DNA from: G965197555 sp965197555
GTDB taxonomy: Bacteria > Chloroflexota > Dehalococcoidia > Lucifugimonadales > UBA3495
Assembly: GCA_965197555.1 (NCBI GenBank)
Contig: OZ240213.1
Span: forward strand, 3,286,001-3,350,000
DNA: 64,000 nt
Reading direction: 5' to 3'
The notes under the pieces were generated by a model that had not been told where the DNA came from, made no database searches, and was given only the letters and a program-made list of their open reading frames with translations. Of this stretch, positions 54,529 through 62,727 are shown in pieces (position 1 is the first letter of the stretch; every line of letters starts with the position of its first letter). Made by a program: the position numbers and the translations under genes.

Positions 54529-55239
54529 ATGCTACAACCGCCAGTCATCAAGCCCCAAGACCGGGCAACCCTCAAAAGGACCTTTCGTAAAGACCTCAAA
54601 GCCGTGGTCGAGATCGGTCTTTTTACCCAGCGACAATCGATGCTGACCATCCCGGGGCGAGACTGCAAGTATTGCGGGCAGACCGAACAACTCATGCAGG
54701 AGCTTGCTGCCCTATCCCCAAAGATTCAGTTGAACACGGTGGACTTCTATCAAAACGCGGATAAAGCTCGAGACCTGGGAGTCGAGCGTATTCCGGCCCT
54801 CGTTTTGGGTCCCGAAGGCACCGCGCGGGCCAAGTTCTACGGCATTCCATTGGGATACGAGATGTCCACCATCGTGGAGGACATCAAGATTATCTCCCGG
54901 GGAGTCAGCCCGCTTAGTATGGAGACCAGGAAACAGCTGCGTCAGCTAACACAGACGGTCCACATACAGGTCTTTGTGACCCCCACCTGTGTCTATTGCC
55001 CCAGGATGGCCCGCTTGGCCCACGCCTTTGCCTTGGAGAGCAACCATATCCATGCCGACGTGGTGGAGATACAAGAGTTCCCGCCGCTGGCCCAGCGGTA
55101 CGCAGTAAAGTCTGTCCCGCTCACAGTGATTAACGAGCAACTGCGGTTCAGTGGCGCTATACCGGAGGCTGAGCTTTTGGAGAAGGTGCTTCAACTGGGA
55201 GCGCCCTCCGGCCAGATGGGCGGCGTAACTATCAATTAA
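54529..55239 (+). CDS. protein disulfide oxidoreductase with two thioredoxin folds
   Basis: A 236-residue PDO-type protein (glutaredoxin-like) with two thioredoxin folds. Active sites: CKYC in the first half (residues about 44-47) and CVYC in the second (about 158-161), with cis-Pro ERIPALV and KSVPLTV. AGGAG lies eight bases before ATG 54529, favoured over TTG 54523. It probably reduces thioredoxin or protein disulfides in the cytoplasm. Confidence 0.88.
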   Translation: MLQPPVIKPQDRATLKRTFRKDLKAVVEIGLFTQRQSMLTIPGRDCKYCGQTEQLMQELAALSPKIQLNTVDFYQNADKARDLGVERIPALVLGPEGTARAKFYGIPLGYEMSTIVEDIKIISRGVSPLSMETRKQLRQLTQTVHIQVFVTPTCVYCPRMARLAHAFALESNHIHADVVEIQEFPPLAQRYAVKSVPLTVINEQLRFSGAIPEAELLEKVLQLGAPSGQMGGVTIN

Positions 55240-55272
55240 CGTTAAAGACCAACCCTATCGGGAGCGAACACC

Positions 55273-55746
55273 TTGCCCAGAGAACTGAATGGGGACCTGA
55301 ATGGCCAGGGGCTGAGAGTAGCGGTGGTGGTTGCCAGATTCAATGAAGTAGTGACCCGCTCCCTGCTAAGTGGAGCCACTGAAACTCTGGTCCGCTACGG
55401 AGTCCGTGACGACGATATAACAGTGGCCTGGGTACCGGGTTCTTTCGAACTGCCTGTGGCAGCCAAGGCTTTCGCCAAATCAGCTAGATATGACGCCGTT
55501 ATCTGCCTGGGTGCCGTGATCCGGGGTGAGACCGGCCACTACGACATGGTGGCAAGACAGGCGTCCAGCGGCACCGGAGCCGTGGCTTTAGACACCGGTG
55601 TGCCCACGATTTTCGGTGTCCTCACCACCGACAACATGGACCAGGCTATCAACCGGGCCGGCGGCAAATCAGGCAACGCCGGCAGCAACGCAGCAATAAC
55701 TGCCATCGAGACGGCCAGGTTGGTCCAAGCCATAGAGAGTGGTTAG
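55273..55746 (+). CDS. ribH: 6,7-dimethyl-8-ribityllumazine synthase
   Basis: A 157-residue riboflavin pathway enzyme (lumazine synthase) forming icosahedral or pentameric assemblies. Key segments: [45 protein letters not shown] (catalytic His), and [20 protein letters not shown] precedes the TTG start. Riboflavin demand would fit the many flavoenzymes in the genome, though no other rib gene is here. Confidence 0.95.
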   Translation: MPRELNGDLNGQGLRVAVVVARFNEVVTRSLLSGATETLVRYGVRDDDITVAWVPGSFELPVAAKAFAKSARYDAVICLGAVIRGETGHYDMVARQASSGTGAVALDTGVPTIFGVLTTDNMDQAINRAGGKSGNAGSNAAITAIETARLVQAIESG

Positions 55747-55817
55747 TCGGCGCCTGGACGCCTTAAATTGTCATCTGTTTGCCACGAGGCCTCCGACCAC
55801 AAACTCCAATACATGGC

Positions 55818-56732
55818 ATGATTGAGGATATGAGGTTCGGCGTAACGATCCCCAACAATTGGGGTGTAGCTGATCCCAGTCAGGTATTGGCTTTGGGCCC
55901 ACTGGCGGAAGAATTGGGCTTCGACTCTCTATGGGTCATGGACCACCTATTCAATGTTGGATACATTCGTGAGCGGCTGGAGGACCGGCCCTATTATCAT
56001 CCCCTCACCACTTTGTCTTATCTGGCAGCAACCACAAATCGGGTCTTGCTGGGCACCTCAGTCCTGGTGCTTCCCTACCACAATCCAGTGGAACTGGCCA
56101 AGTACACAGCGTCGCTGGACCAGATATCCGGTGGCCGCGTGGTGCTGGGCGTAGGGGCGGGCGTCATGGCCGAGGAATTCCAGGCTTTGGGTATACCAAT
56201 TAACCGAAGGGGCTCTCTCACCAATGAGGCAATCGCCATTATGAAGGAGCTTTGGACCAACCCTGAGCCCAGCTACAGCAGCCCGAGATGGGATTTCTCA
56301 GACCTCCGATTTTCCCCTAAGCCGCGGCAGCAACCCCACATTCCTCTGTGGATAGGCGGCTCCAGCCCGGCCGCGATTCGCCGGGCGGCCGCCCTTGGAG
56401 ACGGCTGGCATCCAACCGGACTGGCACCAGAGGAATTCGACCTGGGCCGACGGGAGATAGAGGACCTAGCCACAGCGGCCAACCGCGATCCAACATCGAT
56501 CACCATGTCCATCCGGGTAGAGGTAGAAATGCACGGCGGTCCATCCAGCCAGCGAGCTGCTTCCCGCGCTACAGTACCGGGTGACGACGCCAGCGCTATC
56601 ACTGCCGCCATTGATGCCTACCGGACAGCTGGGGTATCACACATCGTTTTGGCATTGAACTCAGGGGACATACCAGCAATCACCTCCCAGATGGAGAGCC
56701 TTGCCAGGGACGTGATGCCCCGCTTCCGGTGA
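55818..56732 (+). CDS. LLM-class F420/FMN-dependent oxidoreductase
   Basis: A 304-residue luciferase-like oxidoreductase, shorter than the one at 5408. Features: MRFGVTIPNNWGVADPSQV, ELGFDSLWVMDHL, RVLLGTSVLVLPYHNPVELAKY, GRVVLGVGAGVMAEEF and IPLWIGGSSPAAIRRAA. The start could be ATG 55818 or 55830; the sequence from MRFGV is typical of F420-dependent members. Substrate unknown. Second flavin monooxygenase of this window. Confidence 0.87.
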   Translation: MIEDMRFGVTIPNNWGVADPSQVLALGPLAEELGFDSLWVMDHLFNVGYIRERLEDRPYYHPLTTLSYLAATTNRVLLGTSVLVLPYHNPVELAKYTASLDQISGGRVVLGVGAGVMAEEFQALGIPINRRGSLTNEAIAIMKELWTNPEPSYSSPRWDFSDLRFSPKPRQQPHIPLWIGGSSPAAIRRAAALGDGWHPTGLAPEEFDLGRREIEDLATAANRDPTSITMSIRVEVEMHGGPSSQRAASRATVPGDDASAITAAIDAYRTAGVSHIVLALNSGDIPAITSQMESLARDVMPRFR

Positions 56733-56744
56733 GCCGCGGAACCC

Positions 56745-58148
56745 CTAGCTACCCTCTTGCTCGGCCAGGAACCGTTTAATATCGGCCCACTCCTGGGTTA
56801 GCTGCTCTAAGTCCCTTCCGCTGGCCGGCTCGTGGCCATACTCGGCCATCTGGAAGCTGTCTACGATGCGGTTGACCGGCCCATCGGGCAACAACCCCCT
56901 TAGCAGCCGCTGGTGCTCCCGGGGCGTTTGCCATTCCTGCCTAGGGATACCCACTCCGTCGGCTAAACGCAAAAGCCCGTGATAAAACTCACGGGGACTA
57001 GTGGGTTCCCCCACTGCTTGGTTGGCCCCGGCCCTCACACCAGGTAGGCTGTTCCACCAGCCTGAGAGCAACGAGGCCAGCTCTCGGTTGGCTTTGTCCC
57101 AGCTATATACAGACTCACGGGTCTCCTCGTAGTCCTGGGAATGCCGGAATAACCTCCGAAGTCTCAAGATCCGATATAGAAAATATCCTGCAATCCCAGT
57201 GCCAACCAGGAATGCGCCCCACTTCAAGGAAATCGAAAAGATAGCGGGCGGCCCCTCGCCCTCATTCTCCCGGAGGGTTTCCTGGAATCGGGCCATCTGT
57301 GCCATGGCCTCTTCCACCCCGGAAAGGTCACCGCCACCCAACTGGCCCGAGACCCAATTACCGAATCCCACCAGCAGGCTGGCAAGATAACCTATGGCGA
57401 GAAATATTGGCTTGAGAATCACCAGTCCCACGTGGCCCACCCCGGACAGCAACTCGCGGGTCACATCGTCAAGCCCACCCATACCGGCGGCGCTAACAAT
57501 CAGACCTATAACCACCACGCCCGCAACGCACAGGCCAATCGGGGCCCACCAGTTCCCGGTCACCGTCTTGGGAGTGCCCGCCTCCCATGCCAGACGACCC
57601 AAGGCAAGACTGAACAAGCCAACGAAGAAGAATCCCACCACCAGGAACCCATTTACGAGTTCTATTGAGGCAACACTCTGCACAAGCACCCCGACGATTA
57701 AGGCAACCAATCCCCACCGGAAGGCACCGCTGACACTCTCTAGGTTGATTTCATCGTGGGATAGAGTCACGCCGCGCCACCAGAGCAGTACCAAGAACGC
57801 CATGGTGAGGACCAACGACACCACGGTCCCGGCGTCACCTTGGAATATGTATCGGAGGGGAGCCATCCCGAGTCCCAAGCTCAGGTGGGATAGGGCCAAT
57901 ATGGACAACACGCTAAACCCGAGCCCCACTGCCCCCCGTAAATTGCGGGAGAACTGTAGCGACTGAACGACCGAGGATAAGACATAGGCCCACAACAGAG
58001 TTAGCATGACCAGCCAGAAATCCAGGACAAGGTCCGGGCGGTGGAAGACGTTGCTAACCAAGCCGATGAGCAGGTAGAACCCGCACGTCTCCAGAAAGAC
58101 GGTGCCACCCGTAATTACGCTAGCCAGCCAGAACCTGCTCATGTTCAT
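56745..58148 (-). CDS. DUF4129-domain membrane protein
   Basis: A 467-residue membrane protein with about ten helices in the first 300 residues and a cytoplasmic C-terminal DUF4129 domain (EFYHGLLRLADGVGIPRQEW, with QTPREHQRLL). It completes a MoxR-DUF58-DUF4129 operon, where DUF4129 is thought to act in transglutaminase-like or secretion systems. No transglutaminase core is present. Its start overlaps the DUF58 gene by 29 bp. Confidence 0.83.
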   Translation of the reverse strand: MNMSRFWLASVITGGTVFLETCGFYLLIGLVSNVFHRPDLVLDFWLVMLTLLWAYVLSSVVQSLQFSRNLRGAVGLGFSVLSILALSHLSLGLGMAPLRYIFQGDAGTVVSLVLTMAFLVLLWWRGVTLSHDEINLESVSGAFRWGLVALIVGVLVQSVASIELVNGFLVVGFFFVGLFSLALGRLAWEAGTPKTVTGNWWAPIGLCVAGVVVIGLIVSAAGMGGLDDVTRELLSGVGHVGLVILKPIFLAIGYLASLLVGFGNWVSGQLGGGDLSGVEEAMAQMARFQETLRENEGEGPPAIFSISLKWGAFLVGTGIAGYFLYRILRLRRLFRHSQDYEETRESVYSWDKANRELASLLSGWWNSLPGVRAGANQAVGEPTSPREFYHGLLRLADGVGIPRQEWQTPREHQRLLRGLLPDGPVNRIVDSFQMAEYGHEPASGRDLEQLTQEWADIKRFLAEQEGS

Positions 58149-59343
58149 CCAAAGCTTCGACTAACTTCCCGAGGGGTAGAACGGTAGCGCCTCTCAAACC
58201 GGAATCAGGGACTTCCGCGCTAACAGAAATGATCAGCACTCGGTGACCGAGTTCTTGCATCTCCATGACTGCTGCGGCGAGAGAATCGGTGAAGACGGCG
58301 GTTACCAAGGCCACCGTGGTGCCCGGCGGTAGAGAATAGCGTGCGTCCCTGAGCACCTCTGGCAGTGTGCTGATGACATAAGGGGAGACTCTTGCCAAAG
58401 CTTCCAACACCATGGGCAATTGGGAGGACGAGGCTCCCAGTGGCACGCTGGTCCACTTGGCGGAGTGGGCTACCACTGCGTTGCTGATCAATCCGAACGT
58501 GTACCCTTGCCGAGCGGCGTAGTTGGCCACCGATGCCGACAGGGTAACCGCCTGCTCGAATAAGCGGCGATTACTGCCCTCCCATGACCGGTCGCTGGTT
58601 GCGCCGTTCAACGCAATCAACATGTTCTGTGAGATTGCTGGTTCGAACACCCGGGTCTGCAGCCTGGATGCCCTGGCCGTCGCTTTCCAATCGATGAGTT
58701 TCATGGCGTCGGAATCCACATAGTCCCGCTGCCCCTGAAACCTGGACAAATCGCGGTATAAGGGGCGGCGCGCTCTTGCCTCGGCCAAGGGACGTTCCGC
58801 CGAGAGCATAAGTTGCGTAATATCCACTATCCTGGGATATACCAGTAATTCTTCCGTCCCTTCGGGCCTTGCCTCCTTACCGGTAAACCCAAAAATGTCC
58901 CCGGTACGCAGTCGCACCGGCCCGATCCGGTGATAGCCCCTGGAAACGCAACGCAGAAAATATTTCCAGGTTACTCGCTGGTATGGCAACAAGGACGTGG
59001 TTACCGCGTGCTGGGTGATCCCATCCATGTTGATTGTACGCAGGCTGCCTCCCGGTATCTCCAGGCCCTGGGGAAAAGAATCCTCTATATCCAACCACAC
59101 CAGGGGCAGCACCTTGTCGTTGGTAAGAGTGACAGTGTATTCCACGGTGTCTCCTATAAATGCCCGATGGCTGGATAGTGCGCGGGAATAGGTGACACCG
59201 TGAAACGCATATCGGTCCCATACCTTGGTTGCTAGCCGGATGACCACCACTAGTGAGCCTACCACCAGCAATAGCCCCTGGCTGGCAGCCAGTCCCACCA
59301 GGATTAACAACCCGCTGACCACCAGCCACAGGTCGTTGAACAC
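58120..59343 (-). CDS. DUF58-domain protein
   Basis: A 407-residue protein with two N-terminal helices (LWLVVSGLLILVGLAASQGLL) and the DUF58 core: FQGQRDYVDSDAMKLIDWKATARA, then a von Willebrand A-like segment with LIALNGATSD. MoxR-linked DUF58 proteins are probable metal-dependent chaperone or assembly partners. It lies five bases after the moxR stop and overlaps the DUF4129 gene, so the three are one operon. Confidence 0.88.
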   Translation of the reverse strand: MFNDLWLVVSGLLILVGLAASQGLLLVVGSLVVVIRLATKVWDRYAFHGVTYSRALSSHRAFIGDTVEYTVTLTNDKVLPLVWLDIEDSFPQGLEIPGGSLRTINMDGITQHAVTTSLLPYQRVTWKYFLRCVSRGYHRIGPVRLRTGDIFGFTGKEARPEGTEELLVYPRIVDITQLMLSAERPLAEARARRPLYRDLSRFQGQRDYVDSDAMKLIDWKATARASRLQTRVFEPAISQNMLIALNGATSDRSWEGSNRRLFEQAVTLSASVANYAARQGYTFGLISNAVVAHSAKWTSVPLGASSSQLPMVLEALARVSPYVISTLPEVLRDARYSLPPGTTVALVTAVFTDSLAAAVMEMQELGHRVLIISVSAEVPDSGLRGATVLPLGKLVEALDEHEQVLAG

Positions 59344-59348
59344 AGCGG

Positions 59349-60326
59349 CTAAACAGGGACCGGGACCCGGGCAAGCAGCTCGTGAACTACAGCCTCCGAA
59401 GTCCGCTCCCTCAACCTGGCTTGGGACTTGAGAATGACCCGGTGTGCCAGGGCATATGGCGCCAACGTCTTTATATCGTCGGGACTAACGTACTGGCGGC
59501 CTCGAATCGCTGCCAGGGCCTGGCTGCAACGGTATAGACCGATGCTGGCCCTTGGGCTGGCCCCCAGTTCGACATCCGAATGCTTTCGCGTGGCCTGGAC
59601 CAACTGAACCAAATAATTGCGGAGCACTGGGTCAAAGTACACATCGCCCACTTGAGCCTGGAATGCTATGACCTCCTCTCGGGTGACTACCGCCTGGAGG
59701 TTGGCCAATGGCTCGGATGAATGGAACCTGGAGAGCATCTGGTCCTCCTCCGACTCTTCCGGGTAACCTAGTTTGAGGCGGAGGGAGAAACGGTCCAACT
59801 GGGCCTCTGGCAGAGGGAATGTGCCCTCCAACTCGATGGGATTTTGGGTGGCGATGACCAAGAAGGGCGTTGGTAGCTGCACAGTGGCATTGTCTACCGT
59901 AACTTGCCGTTCCGCCATGGCCTCCAAGAGGGCTGACTGGGTCCGGGGAGTGGCGCGGTTGATCTCGTCGGCCAAAACAATTTGGGAGATAATCGGTCCG
60001 GGCCGGAACTCGAACTCGCTTGTCCTTTGGTTGAAGTAATTGATGCCGGTTATGTCTGACGGCATCAGGTCGGGAGTACATTGGATACGTCTGAAAGTGC
60101 AGTCCATAGAGACCGCAATGCAACGGGCCAAGGTGGTCTTACCGATGCCGGGGATATCCTCAATCAAGACGTGTCCACCGCTCAGAATGGCAGCCAACGT
60201 CAGATCGATTACCTCACCCTTGCCAACTAGCACCAGTTCGGCGTTTTCTTTGATCCGGGCGGCTACTTCGGCAACGGTGTAAGTTGACACAGGACTGAAA
60301 ACCTCACGGCGGCAGCGCCGAGCCAC
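59349..60326 (-). CDS. MoxR-type AAA ATPase
   Basis: A 325-residue AAA+ ATPase. Walker A is EDIPGIGKTTLA, Walker B ADEINRATPR, sensor 1 VIATQNPIELEGTFPLPEAQLDRF, and the C-terminal lid ends in ALAHRVILKSQARLR. It acts with DUF58 partners in complex maturation. The GTG at 60326 is used; a GTG at 60290 (VSTYTVAEV) may be the true start, as the first twelve residues are basic and not family-like. Confidence 0.9.
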   Translation of the reverse strand: MARRCRREVFSPVSTYTVAEVAARIKENAELVLVGKGEVIDLTLAAILSGGHVLIEDIPGIGKTTLARCIAVSMDCTFRRIQCTPDLMPSDITGINYFNQRTSEFEFRPGPIISQIVLADEINRATPRTQSALLEAMAERQVTVDNATVQLPTPFLVIATQNPIELEGTFPLPEAQLDRFSLRLKLGYPEESEEDQMLSRFHSSEPLANLQAVVTREEVIAFQAQVGDVYFDPVLRNYLVQLVQATRKHSDVELGASPRASIGLYRCSQALAAIRGRQYVSPDDIKTLAPYALAHRVILKSQARLRERTSEAVVHELLARVPVPV

Positions 60327-60364
60327 CCCTGGCAGCGTAGAGTTTTCCCGAAGTGGGAAGGACC

Positions 60365-61078
60365 CTAACCCAAATCAGCCCGGCGCACTAGGGCCTCTTC
60401 AACTTCCCTCAAGTCCTTGAAAGAATCGACGCTACGCCAGAAAGCTCGGGAACGTAGGGCGGCGATTTTGCCGGTTTCGGCGAACCCAGGAAATGTCTCC
60501 GTTTCGTGGTCCCCCAGTTCCGGAAGAACTTCGGAGACCTTCCGGTCGAGAATATAAATGCCAGCATTGATCCAGTGGGGCAACTCAACCTTCTCTTGAA
60601 ATCCCACAACTTGGTCTGTTTCGCTTAGCTCCACTATGCCATAGGGACTGGTCATAGGGACCACGACTATGGTCGCCATATGGGAAGGGTTGGACCGCTT
60701 GAGTCTTTCGTGGAGACCGATTACAGGTACCAGTTCTTGTGCGGTGATCACATCGCCGTTCACCGCCACTACATACTGTTCACTCCCGGGAACCATGGAC
60801 AAGCCCTGGCGAATGGCGCCGCCGCGACCCAATGGAGCATCTTCCACGCTGTAGTGGGCCCGGACTCCGAACCTTTGTCCGTCACCGAAGTGGTCTTGAA
60901 TCGTCTCCCACAGATATCCCGTCAGGAACACAACATCAGTGACACCGGCCTGCTTGAGCCACTCGACCTGATGCTCCAGTATCGGTCGCCCGCCTACCGG
61001 CACCATTGGCTTGGGGACCGCGTCGGTTAGCGGCCTTAACCTTTCCCCTTTACCACCCGCCAGAATCAGCGCGTACAT
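60365..61078 (-). CDS. sugar-phosphate nucleotidyltransferase
   Basis: A 237-residue enzyme of the glucose/mannose-1-phosphate nucleotidyltransferase family (RmlA/GCD1 type, single domain). Signature: LILAGGKGERLRPLTDAVPKPMVPV, with NGD in VVAVNGDVI, and GAIRQGLSM. No C-terminal beta-helix. It may supply GDP-mannose or a related sugar, possibly for the glycosyltransferase at 52655; that link is inference. Confidence 0.86.
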   Translation of the reverse strand: MYALILAGGKGERLRPLTDAVPKPMVPVGGRPILEHQVEWLKQAGVTDVVFLTGYLWETIQDHFGDGQRFGVRAHYSVEDAPLGRGGAIRQGLSMVPGSEQYVVAVNGDVITAQELVPVIGLHERLKRSNPSHMATIVVVPMTSPYGIVELSETDQVVGFQEKVELPHWINAGIYILDRKVSEVLPELGDHETETFPGFAETGKIAALRSRAFWRSVDSFKDLREVEEALVRRADLG

Positions 61079-61218
61079 GCCTCAATCAAGTTCCTGGCCT
61101 CGAATTCATATAATGGAACGCCGCTTAATATAACGGGCTACAAGGTTACAGGTCAACGAAGAAGGGTGAGGTGGTTGTGGATTGTAGCGACCCTAGGGAC
61201 CCTCTCTAGACGGGTAGC

Positions 61219-61292
61219 TGGCTGCCCGGCCTGGATTCGAACCAGGGATTTCAGCTCCAAAGGCTGACGTGCTACCACTACACCACCGGGCA
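61219..61292 (-). tRNA. tRNA-Gln (anticodon UUG)
   Basis: Cloverleaf: acceptor TGCCCGG/CCGGGCA, D stem GTGT/GCAC, anticodon stem TCAGC/GCTGA with loop CTTTGGA (anticodon TTG at 61258-61260), T arm CCTGG-TTCGAAT-CCAGG, discriminator G. The 3' CCA is encoded. Confidence 0.92.
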
Positions 61293-61438
61293 AAAAAGGC
61301 ACCGAGGGAGGGTTTCGGCTCTTGAAGAGCCAGTAATTCTATTCTGAGGTGCCCATTCAGTCGCGTCAAGGGCCAAGCGTTAGCCCTCGGCTAAGGTTGA
61401 CCAGGGATGGTATGAATGCCCCGACTGAGGGGCTTCAG

Positions 61439-61447
61439 TGATATAAT
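61439..61447 (+). promoter_or_regulatory. extended -10 promoter of the nitrilase-family gene
   Basis: TGATATAAT ends 18 bases before ATG 61466; ribosome site CTAGGAG lies between. Same extended -10 form as at selD and 20080. Confidence 0.55.
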
Positions 61448-61465
61448 TCCAACCTAGGAGCAAGT

Positions 61466-62242
61466 ATGAGGAAGCTGCGGGTTTCATTTCTACACTTGGC
61501 GCCCATCACCAACGAAGTCGAGCACAACCGGCGCCTTGTCGAGTCCGCAGTAAAGGTCGCCTCTCAAGAGGGCGCCGACTGGGCAGTTACTCCCGAGCTC
61601 TGTATACCCGGCTACATGTTCATGCAACAGTTGGGAACCGACTGGATTCTTCCCCAGCCCGATCCCTGGATGCGGAGCTTCTGCAGTCTGGTAAAAGAAG
61701 AACAACTAACGGTGTTCCTTTCCCACCCTGAACGAGCCTCGGCTGGAGACAAACTTTACAACACAGTCTTTGTTATTAACCCGGACGGACAGATAGTCGC
61801 CAAGCACCGGAAGATCAAAGCCCTGCGGGGCGCTGAGGCTTGGTCTAGCCCAGGTTGGGAGATTGAGCCGGTATCATTGGACCAAGTCACAGCCGGGATT
61901 CTTATATGCGCCGACGCCTATAAGAACGAAGTGGCCCAAGAGCTTCACGCCAAGGGTGCACAACTCCTGGTTTCTCCGGTCTCTTGGGGGCCTGGACAAT
62001 GCGGGCCACAGGGTGAATGGGAGCAGCGGACCATCGACACTGGTCTCCCGATTATGGTCTGCAACCGCTCCGGGATTGAAGAAGGAGAGCTTGACTACCG
62101 GCTGGCGGAAAGCGTAGTTGCGAAGAACGGGAAACGTCTGCTCTCCGAGACCTCCGATAGGTCTGTTGTGCTAACTTTCGATTGGGACCTGGACTCGATG
62201 ACGCTGCTTTCAGAAGGCTTCGATAAAGCCTACCTGGCTTAA
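61466..62242 (+). CDS. carbon-nitrogen hydrolase (nitrilase superfamily)
   Basis: A 258-residue amidase-like enzyme. Glu-Lys-Cys triad: TPELCIPGYMF, KHRKIKALRG and GILICADAYKNEVAQ. The DP-rich segment and GEWEQRTIDTGLPIMVCNRSG complete the alpha-beta-beta-alpha fold. Hydrolyses an amide or C-N bond; the substrate is unknown. AGGAG precedes the ATG. Confidence 0.87.
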   Translation: MRKLRVSFLHLAPITNEVEHNRRLVESAVKVASQEGADWAVTPELCIPGYMFMQQLGTDWILPQPDPWMRSFCSLVKEEQLTVFLSHPERASAGDKLYNTVFVINPDGQIVAKHRKIKALRGAEAWSSPGWEIEPVSLDQVTAGILICADAYKNEVAQELHAKGAQLLVSPVSWGPGQCGPQGEWEQRTIDTGLPIMVCNRSGIEEGELDYRLAESVVAKNGKRLLSETSDRSVVLTFDWDLDSMTLLSEGFDKAYLA

Positions 62243-62286
62243 GGCACAATGGACTGGGCGACGATGGCCGCGCATTAGACCCAAGC

Positions 62287-62688
62287 CTAGGACTCCCTTT
62301 CCAGGAATCTTCGCAATATCAACGCTGCTGCTGCGGCGTCCAACGAGCCCCGGTCTCGAGAAGGCTGGGCACCCGCTTCTCTCAACAACGCCTCAGCCTC
62401 GACAGTGGTGAAACTCTCGTCCACTTGGTAAACCGGTAGATCAACCCGTTTTTCCAGGGCTTGGACAAACCGCCGAGTTCGTTTGGCCTGAGCCCCCATC
62501 GCTCCATCGCGGCCGAATGGAATACCCACAACCAACCCTTCGACGTCCCGCTCCCGAGCGGCCTTGACCACGTCGTCGACATCTTGGCTCAGTTTGCTGC
62601 GGTTGAGGTGACCTGCGGGTAGGACCACCTGGCTGCCGGTGCGTCCCACGGCTAACCCGATGCGGCGCTCTCCCACGTCAAGAGCCAA
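62287..62688 (-). CDS. ruvX: Holliday junction resolvase-like protein RuvX/YqgF
   Basis: A 133-residue RNase H-fold protein involved in 16S rRNA 5'-end processing. Core: ALDVGERRIGLAVGRTGS, VEGLVVGIPFGRDGAMG, VYQVDESFTTVEAEALL and GSLDAAAAALIL. The conserved N-terminus normally begins just before LALDVG; here the first usual start codon in frame is TTG 62688 inside that strand, while a CTG at 62697 would give the typical (M)KLLALDVG. A dispersed repeat abuts this start. It lies just downstream of alaS, a common order. Confidence 0.85.
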   Translation of the reverse strand: MALDVGERRIGLAVGRTGSQVVLPAGHLNRSKLSQDVDDVVKAARERDVEGLVVGIPFGRDGAMGAQAKRTRRFVQALEKRVDLPVYQVDESFTTVEAEALLREAGAQPSRDRGSLDAAAAALILRRFLERES

Positions 62689-62701
62689 GAGCTTCAGGAC
62701 A

Positions 62702-62727
62702 GGCCCTTCGGCTCCGCTCAGGACAGG
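62702..62727 (-). repeat. dispersed repeat copy A at the alaS end
   Basis: A 26-bp element, read on the reverse strand as CCTGTCCTGAGC-GGAGCCGAAGGGCC. It holds the alaS stop and lies four bases from the CTG before ruvX. 24 of 26 bases match copy B at 63399-63424, which is on the forward strand. Confidence 0.75.
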